Origin: Azospira oryzae | GTDB taxonomy: Bacteria; Pseudomonadota; Gammaproteobacteria; Burkholderiales; Rhodocyclaceae | Assembly: GCF_004217225.1 (NCBI RefSeq) | Contig: NZ_SHKM01000001.1 | Location: 372,001-436,000, forward strand | Length of the DNA stretch: 64,000 nt | Direction: 5' to 3' | Notes under the pieces: model-generated | What the model saw: the letters and a program-made list of their open reading frames with translations, nothing else | What the model was told of the DNA's origin: nothing | Database searches by the model: none | Shown: positions 54,355 through 64,000 of the stretch, in pieces | How positions within the stretch are numbered: the first letter of the stretch is position 1 | How the letters are laid out: each line of letters starts with the position of its first letter | Program-made: the position numbers and the translations under genes

Positions 54355-56247
54355 ATGTTTGACGCCGTCCGCAACAACAAACGCATCGTTCAGGTATTTC
54401 TCGGATTGATCACCCTGCCGTTCGCTTTCTGGGGGGTTGAATCCTACATCCGCAATGCGGGCGACAGTCGCGATGTGGCGACTGTCGGTGGCACGCCCAT
54501 CACCCTGCAGCAGTATCAGCAGGCCTGGCGCAACCAGCAGGAGCGGCTCCGGGGCGCCCTGGGACCCAACTACAATCCGGCTCTGATGGAGTCTCCCGAG
54601 GCTCGCCTGGCGGTGGTCAATTCCCTGGTGGATCAGCGGGTGCTGCTGCTGGAGGCGAACAAGCGCCGCCTCATGGCCAGCGACGACCTGCTGCGCGATG
54701 TGATCAGCAAGATTCCCGCCCTGCAGGAAGACGGCAAGTTTTCCGCCGCACGTTACGAAACCGCCCTCAAGGCCCAGGGGCTGACCCAGACGGGTTTCGA
54801 AGCCCAGTTGCGTCAGGATCTGACGCTGCAGCAGCTGGTCGGCTCCGTCAGCGATACGGGCATGGTGGCGGCTGCAGCCGCGGAAGCCATGCTGCGCATT
54901 CAGGCGGAAGAACGGCAAGTGGCAGAGCTGCGTATCGTGCCCGAGCAGTTTGCGGCTCAGGCCAAGCCCAGTGCCGAGGCCATGCAGAAGTTCTATGAGG
55001 AAAACCGGGCCAGCTTCGAAATTCCGGAGCAGGTGCGGGCCGAGTTCGTGCAGCTGTCGGTCGATGCCCTGCTGGCCCAGCTGGTCGTGACGCCGGAAGA
55101 GATCAAGTCCTGGTACGAAGGCCACAAGGATCGCTACCAGCAGTCCGAAGAGCGCCGCGCCAGCCACATCCTTATCCCCAGCGGCAGCGACGTGGCCCAG
55201 GCCAAGAGCAAGGCCGAAGCCGTGCTCAAGGAAGTGCAGCAGAATCCTGCCAAGTTCGCCGATATCGCCAAGCGCGAATCCAAGGATCCCGGTTCTGCCA
55301 GCAAGGGCGGCGATCTGGGCTTCTTCGGCAAGGGCAGCATGGTCAAGCCTTTCGAGGATGCGGTCTTCAGCCAGAAGGAAGGCGAGCTGTCCGGCCTGGT
55401 TCAATCCGATTTCGGTTTCCACATCATCAAGGTCACCGGCATCAAGGGCGGCAAGCTGAAGACCCTGGACGAGGTGAAGCCGGAGATCGAAGCGGAACTG
55501 AAGCGTCAGGCAGCCTCCCGCAAGTTTGCCGAAGCGGCTGAGGCCTTCAGCAACACGGTTTATGAACAGTCCGACAGCCTCAAGCCGGCGGCGGACCGTT
55601 TCAAGCTGCCGCTGCAGCAGACCGGTTGGTTCTCCCGTCGCGGCGGTCAGAATGCCGGAGTCCTGGGCAACGAGAAGGCGTTGGCCGCCCTCTTCGGCGA
55701 AGATGTGCTGAAGAACAAGCGCAATACCGAAGCCGTTGAAATCGCCCCCAACACCCTGGTGGCTGCCCGTATCGTCGAGCACAAGCCGGCCAGCCTGAAA
55801 CCGTTCGATACGGTCAAGGGCCAGATCGAGGAGATTCTCAAGATTCAGGAGAGCAACGCCCTGGCCAAGAAGGCCGGCGAGGAGAAGCTGGCCCAGTTGA
55901 AGGCCGGCGAGGACAAGCTGGGCTGGGCCCTGGTGAAGAATGTGTCGCGCATGGAAGGCAGCCGCCAGGTGCCGCCCGCCGCCCTGCAGGCCATCTTCAA
56001 GGCCGACGCCGGCAAGTTGCCTGCCTATACCGGGGTGGAGTTCCCCAACAACGGGGGCTATGTGCTGTACAAGATCATGAAGGTCAGCCAGCCCTCGTCC
56101 CTCGATGAAGGCAAGCGCAAGGTGCTGCAGAAAGAATACACCTCCCTGGTGGCCCAGGAAGATTTCGCCGCCTACCTGGCTGGCCTGCGTGCCCGCTACA
56201 AGGTCGAAGTGAACAAGGCCGCCCTGGAGGACAACAAGGATCGTTGA
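54355..56247 (+). CDS. ppiD: Peptidyl-prolyl isomerase/chaperone PpiD (SurA-like)
   Basis: A 630-residue periplasmic chaperone anchored by one N-terminal membrane helix (residues about 12-30). The SurA-type N-terminal chaperone domain spans about 40-185, a parvulin-type domain about 265-360 (RRASHILIPSGSD, GSASKGGDLGFFGKGSMVKPFEDAVF, SDFGFHIIKVTGI) and a C-terminal helical part follows. It helps fold exported proteins at the SecYEG exit. It is of normal length and follows hupB as in other proteobacteria. Confidence 0.95.
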   Translation: MFDAVRNNKRIVQVFLGLITLPFAFWGVESYIRNAGDSRDVATVGGTPITLQQYQQAWRNQQERLRGALGPNYNPALMESPEARLAVVNSLVDQRVLLLEANKRRLMASDDLLRDVISKIPALQEDGKFSAARYETALKAQGLTQTGFEAQLRQDLTLQQLVGSVSDTGMVAAAAAEAMLRIQAEERQVAELRIVPEQFAAQAKPSAEAMQKFYEENRASFEIPEQVRAEFVQLSVDALLAQLVVTPEEIKSWYEGHKDRYQQSEERRASHILIPSGSDVAQAKSKAEAVLKEVQQNPAKFADIAKRESKDPGSASKGGDLGFFGKGSMVKPFEDAVFSQKEGELSGLVQSDFGFHIIKVTGIKGGKLKTLDEVKPEIEAELKRQAASRKFAEAAEAFSNTVYEQSDSLKPAADRFKLPLQQTGWFSRRGGQNAGVLGNEKALAALFGEDVLKNKRNTEAVEIAPNTLVAARIVEHKPASLKPFDTVKGQIEEILKIQESNALAKKAGEEKLAQLKAGEDKLGWALVKNVSRMEGSRQVPPAALQAIFKADAGKLPAYTGVEFPNNGGYVLYKIMKVSQPSSLDEGKRKVLQKEYTSLVAQEDFAAYLAGLRARYKVEVNKAALEDNKDR

Positions 56248-56266
56248 TCCGCATTATCCGAGGCAC

Positions 56267-56300
56267 AAAAAAGCCGACCGTGAAAACGGTCGGCTTTTTT
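56267..56300. terminator. Bidirectional terminator between ppiD and fabI
   Basis: The arms AAGCCGACCGT and ACGGTCGGCTT with a short A-rich loop, flanked by AAAA and TTTTTT. It serves convergent ppiD and fabI. Confidence 0.92.
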
Positions 56301-56340
56301 ATTGCGGCGGCTGACGGACCTCCGGAGAAGGGCTTTCTCG

Positions 56341-57138
56341 TCAGGCGCCCATCGGTTCGGCGTTGCCCAGGGCGGTGGTGTTGAAACCGCCGTCCACGTA
56401 CAGCACTTCGCCGGTGATGCCGCTGGCCAGGTCGGACAGCAGGAAAGCGGCAGCGTTACCCACTTCCTCGATGGTCACGTTGCGGCGCAGGGGGGCGTGG
56501 TGGGAGTTGTAGGAGAGCAGCTTGCCGAAGCTGCCGATGCCGGAGGCGGCCAGGGTCTTGATCGGGCCGGCAGAGATGATGTTGGCGCGCATGCCTTCGG
56601 GGCCCAGGCTGGTGGCCATGTAGCGCACGGCCGCTTCCAGGCTGGCCTTGGCCAGGCCCATCACGTTGTAGTTGGGCATGGTGCGCTCGGCACCCAGGTA
56701 GGAGAGGGCCAGCACGGAGCCGTTGGCCTTCTTCAGCATGGGGCGGGCGGCCTTGGTCAGGGCCGGGAAGCTGTAGGAGGAAATGTCATGGGCGATGCGG
56801 AAGGCATCGCGGGAAATGGCATCGAGAAAGTCGCCTTCCAGGGATTCGGACGGCGCGTAGGCAACGGAGTGGACCAGGCCGTCGAGGCTGTCCCAGTGCT
56901 TGCCCAGTTCGACGAACAGGTTGGTGATTTCCTCGTCGTTGGCGACGTCGCAGGGCAGCACCAGGGTGCTGTCGAACTCGGCGGCAAATTTGGCGACCCG
57001 CTCCTGGAAGCGTTCGTTCTGGTAGGTGAAAGCCAGCTGGGCGCCTTCACGATGGCAAGCCTTGGCGATGCCATAGGCGATGGAATGCTTGGAGAGCAGC
57101 CCGGTGATCAGGATGCGTTTTTCGGCAAGAAAGCCCAT
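56341..57138 (-). CDS. fabI: Enoyl-[acyl-carrier-protein] reductase (NADH) FabI
   Basis: A 265-residue short-chain dehydrogenase that makes the last reduction in each cycle of fatty-acid elongation. The NAD-binding start [17 protein letters not shown] and the catalytic Tyr157-x6-Lys164 (Tyr147 also kept) in [19 protein letters not shown] match FabI. ATG 57138 follows TTAGGGG; the longer frame to 57207 is not supported. It is monocistronic. Confidence 0.97.
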   Translation of the reverse strand: MGFLAEKRILITGLLSKHSIAYGIAKACHREGAQLAFTYQNERFQERVAKFAAEFDSTLVLPCDVANDEEITNLFVELGKHWDSLDGLVHSVAYAPSESLEGDFLDAISRDAFRIAHDISSYSFPALTKAARPMLKKANGSVLALSYLGAERTMPNYNVMGLAKASLEAAVRYMATSLGPEGMRANIISAGPIKTLAASGIGSFGKLLSYNSHHAPLRRNVTIEEVGNAAAFLLSDLASGITGEVLYVDGGFNTTALGNAEPMGA

Positions 57139-57270
57139 ACATGCCCCTAAGTTGAAAGTCCGCGGGATTATAGCGGAAACGGGGCGCATTTTACCGCAGT
57201 GCGTCACGGGAGGTTAAGGGCCGGGGGCGCCTTAATGACGCTCGCAGGCGCTTCCGCTAAACTCCGGGCC

Positions 57271-59442
57271 ATGCGCAAAGGCTCTCTTTCCGGGATCGTC
57301 TCCCTCGTTGTTTCCCTGCTCCCCCTGCTTCTGACCGGATGCGGTGAAGGCCCCTGGAACGACCCCTATCCTGTGGCGGAGGCCGGTCGCAACGTGCTCT
57401 ATTCGGCCTTCACCGAGCGCCCCAAACACCTGGACCCGGTCCAGTCCTACGCCGAGGACGAAAGCGTCTTTACCGGCCAGATTTACGAGCCACCGCTCCA
57501 GTACCACTATCTGAAGCGTCCCTACACCCTCATTCCCGCCACGGCTGAGAGCGTGCCGGTGCCCCGCTATTACGATGCCGCCGGCCGTCAATTGCCGGCC
57601 ACTGCCGACGAGAGTCTGATCGCCAGCAGCGTGTACGAAATCCGCATCAAACCCGGCATCCGCTACCAGCCCCATCCGGCCTTTGCCCTGAAGGCCGACG
57701 GCACCCCCGTTTATGGCGATCTCGATCCCCTCAAGCTGCAGGACGTGCGGCGCCTGGCCGACTTTGCCGAGACCGGTAGCCGCGAGCTGACGGCCGATGA
57801 TTACATCTACCAGATGAAGCGCCTGGCCCATCCCCGCCTCCATTCCCCCATCTTCGGCATGATGGCCGAACGCATCGAAGGCTTGGCCGCGCTGGGCAAG
57901 ATCCTGCAGGCCGAAGCGGCCAAGGCGCCGGCAGGCCGCTGGCTGGACCTGGATCGCTATCCCCTTGCCGGGGTGGAGAAGGTGGATCGCTATACCTGGC
58001 GGGTTCGCCTCAAGGGCAAGTATCCCCAGTTCCTCTACTGGCTGGCCATGCCCTTCTTCGCCCCGGTGCCGAGGGAGGCGGACCGCTTTTACAGCCAGCC
58101 CGGCATGGCGGAAAAGAACCTGAGCCTGGACTGGTACCCGGTCGGCACCGGTCCCTACATGCTGACGGAGAACAATCCCAACAGCCGCATGGTGCTGGAG
58201 CGCAATCCCAATTTCCACGGGGAAACCTATCCTTGTGAAGGCGATCCGGGTGACCGGGAGAAGGGCCTGCTGGCGGATTGCGGCAAGGCGCTGCCTTTCA
58301 TCGACAAGGTGGTGTTCACCCGGGAGAAGGAAAGCATTCCCTACTGGAACAAGTTCCTCCAGGGCTATTACGACGCTTCGGGGATTTCCTCCGACAGTTT
58401 CGACCAGGCGGTGCGCCTCAATGTGGGGGGCGATGTGCAGCTCACCGAGGAAATGCAGGAAAAGGGCATCCGCCTCCTCACCAGCGTCCGGGCTTCCATT
58501 TTCTACATGGGCTTCAACATGCAGGACAGCCTAGTCGGCGGCCTGGGCGATGGGGGGCGCAAGCTGCGCCAAGCCATTTCCATCGGCATCGACCAGGAAG
58601 AGTTCATTTCCATTTTCATGAATGGCCGCGGCATTCCCGCCATGAGCCCCCTGGCGCCCGGAATCTTCGGCTTCGAGGAAGGGCAGGGGGGTATCAATCC
58701 GGTGGTCTACGACTGGCGGGACGGCGCTCCCAGGCGCAAGTCCATCGAGAGCGCCCGCCGCCTCATGGCCGAGGCCGGCTGGCCCAACGGGCGCAACGCC
58801 CGCACCGGTGAGCCCCTGGTGCTGAATCTGGACACCACCGGCGGCGGCATGGGCGACAAGTCGCGGCTGGACTGGCTGACCCGCCAGTTCGCCAAGCTGG
58901 ATATCCAGCTGGTGGTCCGTTCCACCGACTGGAACCGTTTTCAGGAGAAGCTGCGCAAGGGCGCGGTGCAGATGTTCTATCTGGGCTGGAATGCGGACTA
59001 TCCGGACCCGGAGAACTTTTTCTTCCTGCTGCACGGCAGCGAAACCCGGGTCAAGCACGGGGGGGAGAACTCCGCCAATTACATGAATCCGGAGTTCGAC
59101 CGCCTCTTCGAGCGCATGAAGAACATGGAGAACGGGCCTGAGCGGCAAAAGATCATCCGCCAGATGGTGCATCTGGTGCAGCAGGATGCCCCCTGGGTCT
59201 TCGGCTTCCACCCCAAGAACTACACCCTCGGCCACCGCTGGCTCTACAACCGCAAGCCCACGGATGTGGGCAACAACACCCTCAAGTACCAGCGCGTCGA
59301 TGGCGCCGACCGGGCGGCCCGGCAGCGGGAATGGAACCAGCCCGTGCGCTGGCCCCTGGCCCTCCTGCTCCTGGCGCTGGCAGGCCTGCTGGTGCCGGCG
59401 GTGCGGGCCCATCGTCGCCGGGAGCGGCAGTCCGCCCGCTGA
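57271..59442 (+). CDS. Family 5 solute-binding lipoprotein with C-terminal membrane helix
   Basis: A 723-residue substrate-binding protein of the oligopeptide/nickel type (SBP family 5). The N-terminus is a lipoprotein signal with lipobox LLTGC (Cys24). Family segments are FTERPKHLDPVQSYAEDESVF, VGTGPYMLTENNPNSRMVLERNPNFHGE, LRQAISIGIDQEEFI and ARRLMAEAGWPNGRN. Unusually, residues about 695-715 are a hydrophobic helix (PLALLLLALAGLLVPAV) followed by a basic tail, so it would be held by both lipid and helix. No ABC permease or ATPase gene is adjacent. ATG 57271 is chosen because it begins the signal peptide; ATG 57235 is also in frame. Confidence 0.85.
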   Translation: MRKGSLSGIVSLVVSLLPLLLTGCGEGPWNDPYPVAEAGRNVLYSAFTERPKHLDPVQSYAEDESVFTGQIYEPPLQYHYLKRPYTLIPATAESVPVPRYYDAAGRQLPATADESLIASSVYEIRIKPGIRYQPHPAFALKADGTPVYGDLDPLKLQDVRRLADFAETGSRELTADDYIYQMKRLAHPRLHSPIFGMMAERIEGLAALGKILQAEAAKAPAGRWLDLDRYPLAGVEKVDRYTWRVRLKGKYPQFLYWLAMPFFAPVPREADRFYSQPGMAEKNLSLDWYPVGTGPYMLTENNPNSRMVLERNPNFHGETYPCEGDPGDREKGLLADCGKALPFIDKVVFTREKESIPYWNKFLQGYYDASGISSDSFDQAVRLNVGGDVQLTEEMQEKGIRLLTSVRASIFYMGFNMQDSLVGGLGDGGRKLRQAISIGIDQEEFISIFMNGRGIPAMSPLAPGIFGFEEGQGGINPVVYDWRDGAPRRKSIESARRLMAEAGWPNGRNARTGEPLVLNLDTTGGGMGDKSRLDWLTRQFAKLDIQLVVRSTDWNRFQEKLRKGAVQMFYLGWNADYPDPENFFFLLHGSETRVKHGGENSANYMNPEFDRLFERMKNMENGPERQKIIRQMVHLVQQDAPWVFGFHPKNYTLGHRWLYNRKPTDVGNNTLKYQRVDGADRAARQREWNQPVRWPLALLLLALAGLLVPAVRAHRRRERQSAR

Positions 59443-59515
59443 TCGGCGCCCCTGTTCCTTTGTCCCGTATTGCGCTATTTTTTTGCGTTCTGGCGTCGCA
59501 CAAATCCGCTGTGAT

Positions 59516-59536
59516 GTCTGATATCATATATAAGAC
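59516..59536. promoter_or_regulatory. Inverted-repeat operator candidate upstream of acnB
   Basis: A 21-base imperfect palindrome with outer arms GTCTGATAT and ATATAAGAC (one mismatch), 97 bases before the acnB start, in an A/T-rich island. Its form resembles GntR-family operators; which regulator binds is unknown. Confidence 0.55.
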
Positions 59537-59632
59537 TTAAGGAGCTTCCGGCGGCTGCGAATGTAGTTGCGTATTTCGGGCAGCTCCCCTGTCCCCAGAT
59601 CACTGAATTCCACCTGTCGAGAGGAACCAGCC

Positions 59633-62230
59633 GTGCTTGAAGCCTACCGCCAACACGTCGCCGAGCGTGCCGCACTCGGTATCCCCCCCCTGCCTCTGTC
59701 CGCCGCCCAGACCAAGGACCTGGTCGCCCTGCTGCAAAACCCGCCCAAGGGCGAGGAGCAGGCCCTGGTGGAGCTGATTACCTACCGTGTTCCCGCCGGT
59801 GTTGATGATGCCGCCAAGGTCAAGGCCGAGTTCCTGGCCAAGGTGGCCAAGGGCGAGCTTTCCTGTGTCCTGATTTCCCGCGCCAAGGCCACCGAGCTGC
59901 TGGGCACCATGCTCGGCGGCTACAACGTCAAGCCCATGATCGACCTGCTGGGCGACGCCGAAGTCGGCGCCGTGGCCGCCGAAGGCCTGAAGAAGACCCT
60001 GCTGGTGTTCGACTTCTTCCACGACGTCGCCGAGCTGGCCAAGGGCGGCAACGCCAACGCCAAGGCCGTGATGCAGTCCTGGGCCGATGCGGAGTGGTTC
60101 ACCTCCCGTCCCGAAGTCCCCGCTTCCCAGAAGCTGACCGTGTTCAAGGTCACCGGCGAAACCAACACCGACGACCTGTCTCCCGCTCCGGATGCCTGGT
60201 CCCGTCCTGACATCCCCCTGCATGCCCTGGCCATGCTGAAGAACCCCCGTCCGGGTATCGAAGCCGACAAGGCTGGCGAGCGCGGCCCCGTCAAGCAACT
60301 GGAAGCCCTGGCCAAGAAGGGCAACCTGATCGCCTACGTGGGCGACGTGGTGGGTACCGGTTCTTCCCGCAAGTCCGCCACCAACTCCGTGCTGTGGTTC
60401 ACCGGCGAAGACATCCCCTTCGTGCCGAACAAGCGCTTCGGCGGCGTCTGCCTGGGCTCCAAGATTGCTCCCATCTTCTTCAACACCATGGAAGATGCCG
60501 GCGCTCTGCCCATCGAGCTGGACGTTGGCCAGATGGACATGGGCGACGAGATCGAGCTGAAGATCGACCAGGCCACCGCCAAGGTCACCGCCCTGAAGAA
60601 CGGTGCCGTCATCGCTGAAGCCCAGCTGAAGACCCCCGTGATCCTGGACGAAGTGCGCGCCGGCGGCCGCATTCCCCTGATCATCGGCCGCGGCCTGACC
60701 ACAAAGGCCCGCGAAGCCCTGGGTCTGGCTCCTTCCACCCTGTTCCGCCTGCCCCAGCAGCCCAACGATCCGGGCAAGGGCTACTCCCTGGCCCAGAAGA
60801 TGGTGGGCCGTGCCTGCGGTCTGCCGGAAGGCAAGGGCATCCTGCCCGGCACCTACTGCGAACCGAAGATGACCACCGTGGGTTCCCAGGACACCACCGG
60901 CCCCATGACCCGCGACGAGCTGAAGGACCTGGCTTGCCTGGGCTTCTCCGCCGATCTGGTGATGCAGTCCTTCTGCCACACCGCCGCTTACCCCAAGCTG
61001 GTGGACGTGCGCATGCACCGCGAGCTGCCTTCCTTCATCAGCACCCGTGGCGGCGTTGCCCTGCGTCCTGGTGACGGCGTCATCCACTCCTGGCTGAACC
61101 GTCTGCTGCTGCCCGATACCGTGGGTACCGGCGGTGACTCCCACACCCGTTTCCCCATCGGCATCTCCTTCCCGGCCGGTTCCGGTCTGGTGGCCTTCGC
61201 TGCCGCCACCGGCGTGATGCCCCTGGACATGCCCGAATCCGTGCTGGTGCGCTTCAAGGGCAAGATGCAGCCCGGCATCACCCTGCGCGATCTGGTCAAC
61301 GCCATCCCCCTGTACGCCATCAAGCAGGGCCTGCTGACCGTGGAGAAGAAGGGCAAGAAGAACGTCTTCTCCGGCCGCATCCTGGAAATCGAAGGCCTGC
61401 CCGATCTGAAGGTGGAACAAGCCTTTGAGCTCTCCGACGCCGCTGCCGAGCGTTCCGCCGCTGCTTGCGCCATCGCCCTGAACAAGGAGCCGATCGTCGA
61501 GTACCTGCGCTCCAACATCACCCTGATGAAGTGGATGATCGCCGAAGGCTACCAAGACGCCCGTACCCTGAAGCGCCGCATCAAGGCCATGGAAGAGTGG
61601 ATCGCCAACGGCACCCTGCTCAAGGCCGACGCCGATGCCCAGTACGCCGCCGTGATCGAGATCGATCTGGCCGACGTCAAGGAACCCATCGTCGCCTGCC
61701 CCAACGACCCGGATGACGTGAAGGTCCTCTCCGAAGTCGCCGGCGACAAGATCGACGAAGTGTTCATTGGCTCCTGCATGACCAACATCGGTCACTTCCG
61801 CGCTGCCGGCAAGGTGCTTGATGGCAAGTCCGACATCCCGACCCGCCTGTGGATCGCTCCGCCCACCAAGATGGACGCCCTGATCCTGACCGAAGAAGGC
61901 TATTACAGCGTTCTCGGCAAGGCTGGTGCCCGTATGGAAATGCCGGGCTGCTCCCTGTGCATGGGCAACCAGGCCCAGATCCGCAAGGGTTCCACCGCCA
62001 TGTCCACTTCCACCCGGAACTTCCCCAACCGTCTGGGCATCGACACCCGGGTATACCTGGGCTCCGCCGAACTGGCCGCCATGTGCTCCCTGCTGGGCAA
62101 GATCCCGACTGTGGCCGAGTACATGGAATACATCCAGGTGGTGAATGCCAAGGCTGCCGACATCTACCGCTACATGAACTTCGACCAGATCCCCGAGTTC
62201 GTGGAAGTGGCGGAAACCGTTACCGTCTGA
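59633..62230 (+). CDS. acnB: Aconitate hydratase B / 2-methylisocitrate dehydratase
   Basis: An 865-residue iron-sulfur enzyme of the TCA cycle converting citrate to isocitrate; AcnB also acts on 2-methylisocitrate in propionate breakdown. The start is a GTG with AGAGGAACC before it ([22 protein letters not shown]). The cluster cysteines lie in [14 protein letters not shown] and [11 protein letters not shown], and swivel-domain segments [16 protein letters not shown] are N-terminal as in AcnB. It is monocistronic with a terminator. Codon use is strongly biased, as in highly expressed genes. Confidence 0.97.
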   Translation: MLEAYRQHVAERAALGIPPLPLSAAQTKDLVALLQNPPKGEEQALVELITYRVPAGVDDAAKVKAEFLAKVAKGELSCVLISRAKATELLGTMLGGYNVKPMIDLLGDAEVGAVAAEGLKKTLLVFDFFHDVAELAKGGNANAKAVMQSWADAEWFTSRPEVPASQKLTVFKVTGETNTDDLSPAPDAWSRPDIPLHALAMLKNPRPGIEADKAGERGPVKQLEALAKKGNLIAYVGDVVGTGSSRKSATNSVLWFTGEDIPFVPNKRFGGVCLGSKIAPIFFNTMEDAGALPIELDVGQMDMGDEIELKIDQATAKVTALKNGAVIAEAQLKTPVILDEVRAGGRIPLIIGRGLTTKAREALGLAPSTLFRLPQQPNDPGKGYSLAQKMVGRACGLPEGKGILPGTYCEPKMTTVGSQDTTGPMTRDELKDLACLGFSADLVMQSFCHTAAYPKLVDVRMHRELPSFISTRGGVALRPGDGVIHSWLNRLLLPDTVGTGGDSHTRFPIGISFPAGSGLVAFAAATGVMPLDMPESVLVRFKGKMQPGITLRDLVNAIPLYAIKQGLLTVEKKGKKNVFSGRILEIEGLPDLKVEQAFELSDAAAERSAAACAIALNKEPIVEYLRSNITLMKWMIAEGYQDARTLKRRIKAMEEWIANGTLLKADADAQYAAVIEIDLADVKEPIVACPNDPDDVKVLSEVAGDKIDEVFIGSCMTNIGHFRAAGKVLDGKSDIPTRLWIAPPTKMDALILTEEGYYSVLGKAGARMEMPGCSLCMGNQAQIRKGSTAMSTSTRNFPNRLGIDTRVYLGSAELAAMCSLLGKIPTVAEYMEYIQVVNAKAADIYRYMNFDQIPEFVEVAETVTV

Positions 62231-62276
62231 GCGGTACGGCGCAAGACAAAACCAAAGGAAGCAACACGAGGAGATG

Positions 62277-62306
62277 CGGCCCCGCTTCGGCGGGGCCGTT
62301 TTTTTT
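62277..62306 (+). terminator. Terminator after acnB
   Basis: The arms CGGCCCCGC and GCGGGGCCG with a stable TTCG tetraloop, followed by eight T residues. Confidence 0.93.
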
Positions 62307-62467
62307 GCAGCGACGCCTTTCCTTTGGCGTGCCGGTCCCGCTGTTGGCAGCCCCGGTGGTACGGTGGCACGGCTGGCTGCTATGGAATGCCGGCCGGGAT
62401 CGGTTATGCTCCGGCCCGGGCAACGGCGCCATGAGCGGTCGCCGGCTTTGCTGCGTTAAGGGAAACA

Positions 62468-62953
62468 ATGGAAATCATCACCAAGAAGCAGGCCATCAAA
62501 ACCTGCAGTGGCTATTCCTGCATCGGCCTGTACAACCCCAAAAGCCCGGGCAACGTGGGCTCGATCATGCGTGCCGCCGGCTGCTATGGCGTCAATACGG
62601 TTTTTTACACCGGCAAGCGCTATGACACGGCCAAGGAATTCTGCACGGACACCAAGCAGGTGCATCAGCAGCTGCCCCTGATCGGCGTGGACGATCTGCA
62701 GCAGGTGATCCCCCTGGGCTGTGTGCCGGTGGCCATCGAACTGGTGCCGGAGGCCAAGCCCCTGACCGAGTACCGCCACCCGGAGCGGGCCTTCTACATC
62801 TTCGGCCCGGAGGATGGCAGCCTGAGGAAGAACGTCACCTCCTGGTGCCAGGATATCGTCTACATCCCGACCCACGGCTGCATGAACCTGGCGGCGACGG
62901 TCAATGTGGTGCTGTACGACCGGATGCTGAAGGCCGGCGGCTACCGCGGCTAG
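62468..62953 (+). CDS. SpoU-family (TrmH-like) RNA methyltransferase
   Basis: A 161-residue SPOUT methyltransferase. Motif 1 is near residue 25 (NPKSPGNVGSIMRAAGCYGVN), motif 2 near 107 (AFYIFGPEDGSLRKN) and motif 3 near 135 (IPTHGCMNLAATVNVVLYD), the knot that binds SAM. It methylates a 2'-OH in tRNA or rRNA; the target is not deducible, though TrmL-like tRNA modification is a possibility. The start ATG follows AAGGGAAACA. It is transcribed alone, after acnB's terminator. Confidence 0.9.
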   Translation: MEIITKKQAIKTCSGYSCIGLYNPKSPGNVGSIMRAAGCYGVNTVFYTGKRYDTAKEFCTDTKQVHQQLPLIGVDDLQQVIPLGCVPVAIELVPEAKPLTEYRHPERAFYIFGPEDGSLRKNVTSWCQDIVYIPTHGCMNLAATVNVVLYDRMLKAGGYRG

Positions 62954-62990
62954 TGGGTGTCCCGGGAGGGCGCCACGACGCCCTCTCCGG

Positions 62991-64000
62991 CTAGTGCTCC
63001 TTGCCGTCCACCCGGGGAGCGAGCAGGAAGGGGATCAGGCGCCAGCCGAGCAGGCCGAAACAGCCCAGCCAGCAGGTGGCAGCCAGATAGATCCACTGCA
63101 CATAGGCTGCCGGGAAAAACTGGGGGATGACGATGCGCAGGACAAAACCCAGCAGCATCAGCCTCAGGGCCAGCTTGTCCAGGGTCTCGAAGACCACCTT
63201 GCGGCCGGTATGGCCCTTGGCGATGCGGATCAGCATGGCCGGAATCACCAGGCCCATGGCGCCGAAGGTGAATACGTGGAGCGACAGGGAACCGATCCAG
63301 GGCACCGGGCTGAAGTAATGCAGGCTCTCCAGCAGCAGTTGGGCGGTAATGGCCAGATAGCCCAGGTACATGACGCCGATGTCGATGCGGCTGAGACCCA
63401 ACAGGGGCTTCCAGAATGCCAGGCGCAGCAGGAGCAGGGCGGCCAGCAGCAGGGCCAGGACGGCGCCGGCCAGCGGCAGCAGCAGGGGTTGCAGCACCAG
63501 CAGCAGCCCCAGCCCCTTGATGGCGCCATCCAGGAGCGGATGGCGGAGGATGGCGACCTGAAACACGCCTTTCATGAACTGGGTCAGGGTCCGTTCGAAC
63601 ATCACCAGGAAGGCCATGCGGAACAGGCCCAGGGTGATGCCGACGCCGATGGCGAAGGTCTCCGGCTGCAGCAGCAATTGCTTGGCCACGAGAAAGGCCG
63701 GCAGCACCAGCAGGAAATAGTAGTTGTCCCGATAGCTGTCCTGGGCCCGGTAGCGGATCAGCGTATGCAGCAGCATGACGATGATGCTGCCGATGAAGAG
63801 GTTGCTGCCCAGGTGGAACAGCCAGCCGGGCCATGACCCGGCGGTGGCCATGACGACCCGTTCCAGCAGCCAGGCGGCAACCAGGTAGGCCAGGGAAGCG
63901 CCGTGATGGCCTCGCACCGAGACCCAGTTTTTCGTGGCCGTGAGCAGGAAGCCGCCGAGGACGGCCCAGCCGAAGCCGAAGAACATTTCGTGGGCGTGCC
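62991..64000 (-). CDS. nnrS: NnrS family protein (5' end cut by the window)
   Basis: The reading frame runs off the window; 331 residues from an internal Met plus four upstream codons are seen. The visible upstream codons read His-Ala-His-Glu before MFFGFGWAVLGGFLLTATKNW, the NnrS signature. About nine hydrophobic helices follow. NnrS is an inner-membrane heme-copper protein linked to protection from nitric oxide during denitrification. The N-terminal 60 or so residues are missing. No nitric-oxide reductase gene is in the window. Confidence 0.9.
   Translation of the reverse strand, partial: HAHEMFFGFGWAVLGGFLLTATKNWVSVRGHHGASLAYLVAAWLLERVVMATAGSWPGWLFHLGSNLFIGSIIVMLLHTLIRYRAQDSYRDNYYFLLVLPAFLVAKQLLLQPETFAIGVGITLGLFRMAFLVMFERTLTQFMKGVFQVAILRHPLLDGAIKGLGLLLVLQPLLLPLAGAVLALLLAALLLLRLAFWKPLLGLSRIDIGVMYLGYLAITAQLLLESLHYFSPVPWIGSLSLHVFTFGAMGLVIPAMLIRIAKGHTGRKVVFETLDKLALRLMLLGFVLRIVIPQFFPAAYVQWIYLAATCWLGCFGLLGWRLIPFLLAPRVDGKEH

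Noticed and set aside
57214-57235. TTAAGG/CCTTAA inverted repeat between fabI and the binding protein
   Set aside because: Six-base arms around a GC-rich loop, without promoter or terminator context; likely chance.

Overview
The window reads as chromosome of a high-GC betaproteobacterium, most likely a Rhodocyclales member of the Azospira/Dechloromonas type. This is inferred from the order tRNA-Leu, tig, clpP, clpX, lon, hupB, tRNA-Val, tRNA-Asp, ppiD, fabI, from small families largely confined to Betaproteobacteria (DUF3460, DUF3567), and from the many chemoreceptor, PAS and GGDEF/EAL genes. No phage, insertion sequence, CRISPR array, rRNA or plasmid gene was seen. Many very long open frames on the opposite strand are GC-driven shadows and are not listed.

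Layout. 1-1700: the end of moaD, then moaE, then an unrecognised secreted protein. 1800-10520: signalling block with a Cache chemoreceptor, a PAS histidine kinase and NarL-type regulator that overlap, then a chemoreceptor-like protein overlapping a PAS-GGDEF-EAL protein. 10530-13240: clpB behind a sigma32-type promoter. 13250-18100: an unrecognised lipoprotein, a YkgJ-type cysteine-cluster protein and a Cache histidine kinase. 18270-25560: an iron-uptake operon (Fur box, fecI, fecR, TonB-dependent receptor with STN domain, periplasmic esterase, DUF3649, PepSY protein, DUF3325). 25570-26740: ohrR and ohr with related palindromic operators. 26870-38560: mixed housekeeping and accessory genes (HDOD, gpmI, patatin, methyltransferase, DUF1684, flavin reductase, AraC regulator, MFS exporter, hexose-6-P mutarotase, phasin, tag, DUF3567), including two tandem-repeat tracts. 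38570-44490: acyl-CoA synthetase with a LiuR-like operator, DUF3460, a Pat-type acyl-CoA synthetase/acetyltransferase and a small methyltransferase. 44500-47500: hpnCDE squalene operon. 47580-57140: the protein-quality-control core with three tRNAs. 57270-64000: an orphan solute-binding lipoprotein, acnB, a SpoU-type RNA methyltransferase and a truncated nnrS.

How genes work together. The ferric-siderophore module carries signalling (FecIR), outer-membrane uptake and a periplasmic esterase but no siderophore synthesis, which suggests use of foreign siderophores. tig, clpP, clpX, lon, hupB and ppiD form a folding and proteolysis neighbourhood; both clpB and lon have sigma32-like promoters. hpnC, hpnD and hpnE together convert farnesyl diphosphate to squalene.

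The least expected element is a chemoreceptor-like protein (7299-8567) with a CheZ-like FQDxTxQ helix near its C-terminus. Its stop codon overlaps the TTG start of a GGDEF-EAL protein with intact active-site motifs, suggesting a coupled chemotaxis/c-di-GMP unit. All functional calls rest on reading motifs by eye; no database search was run.
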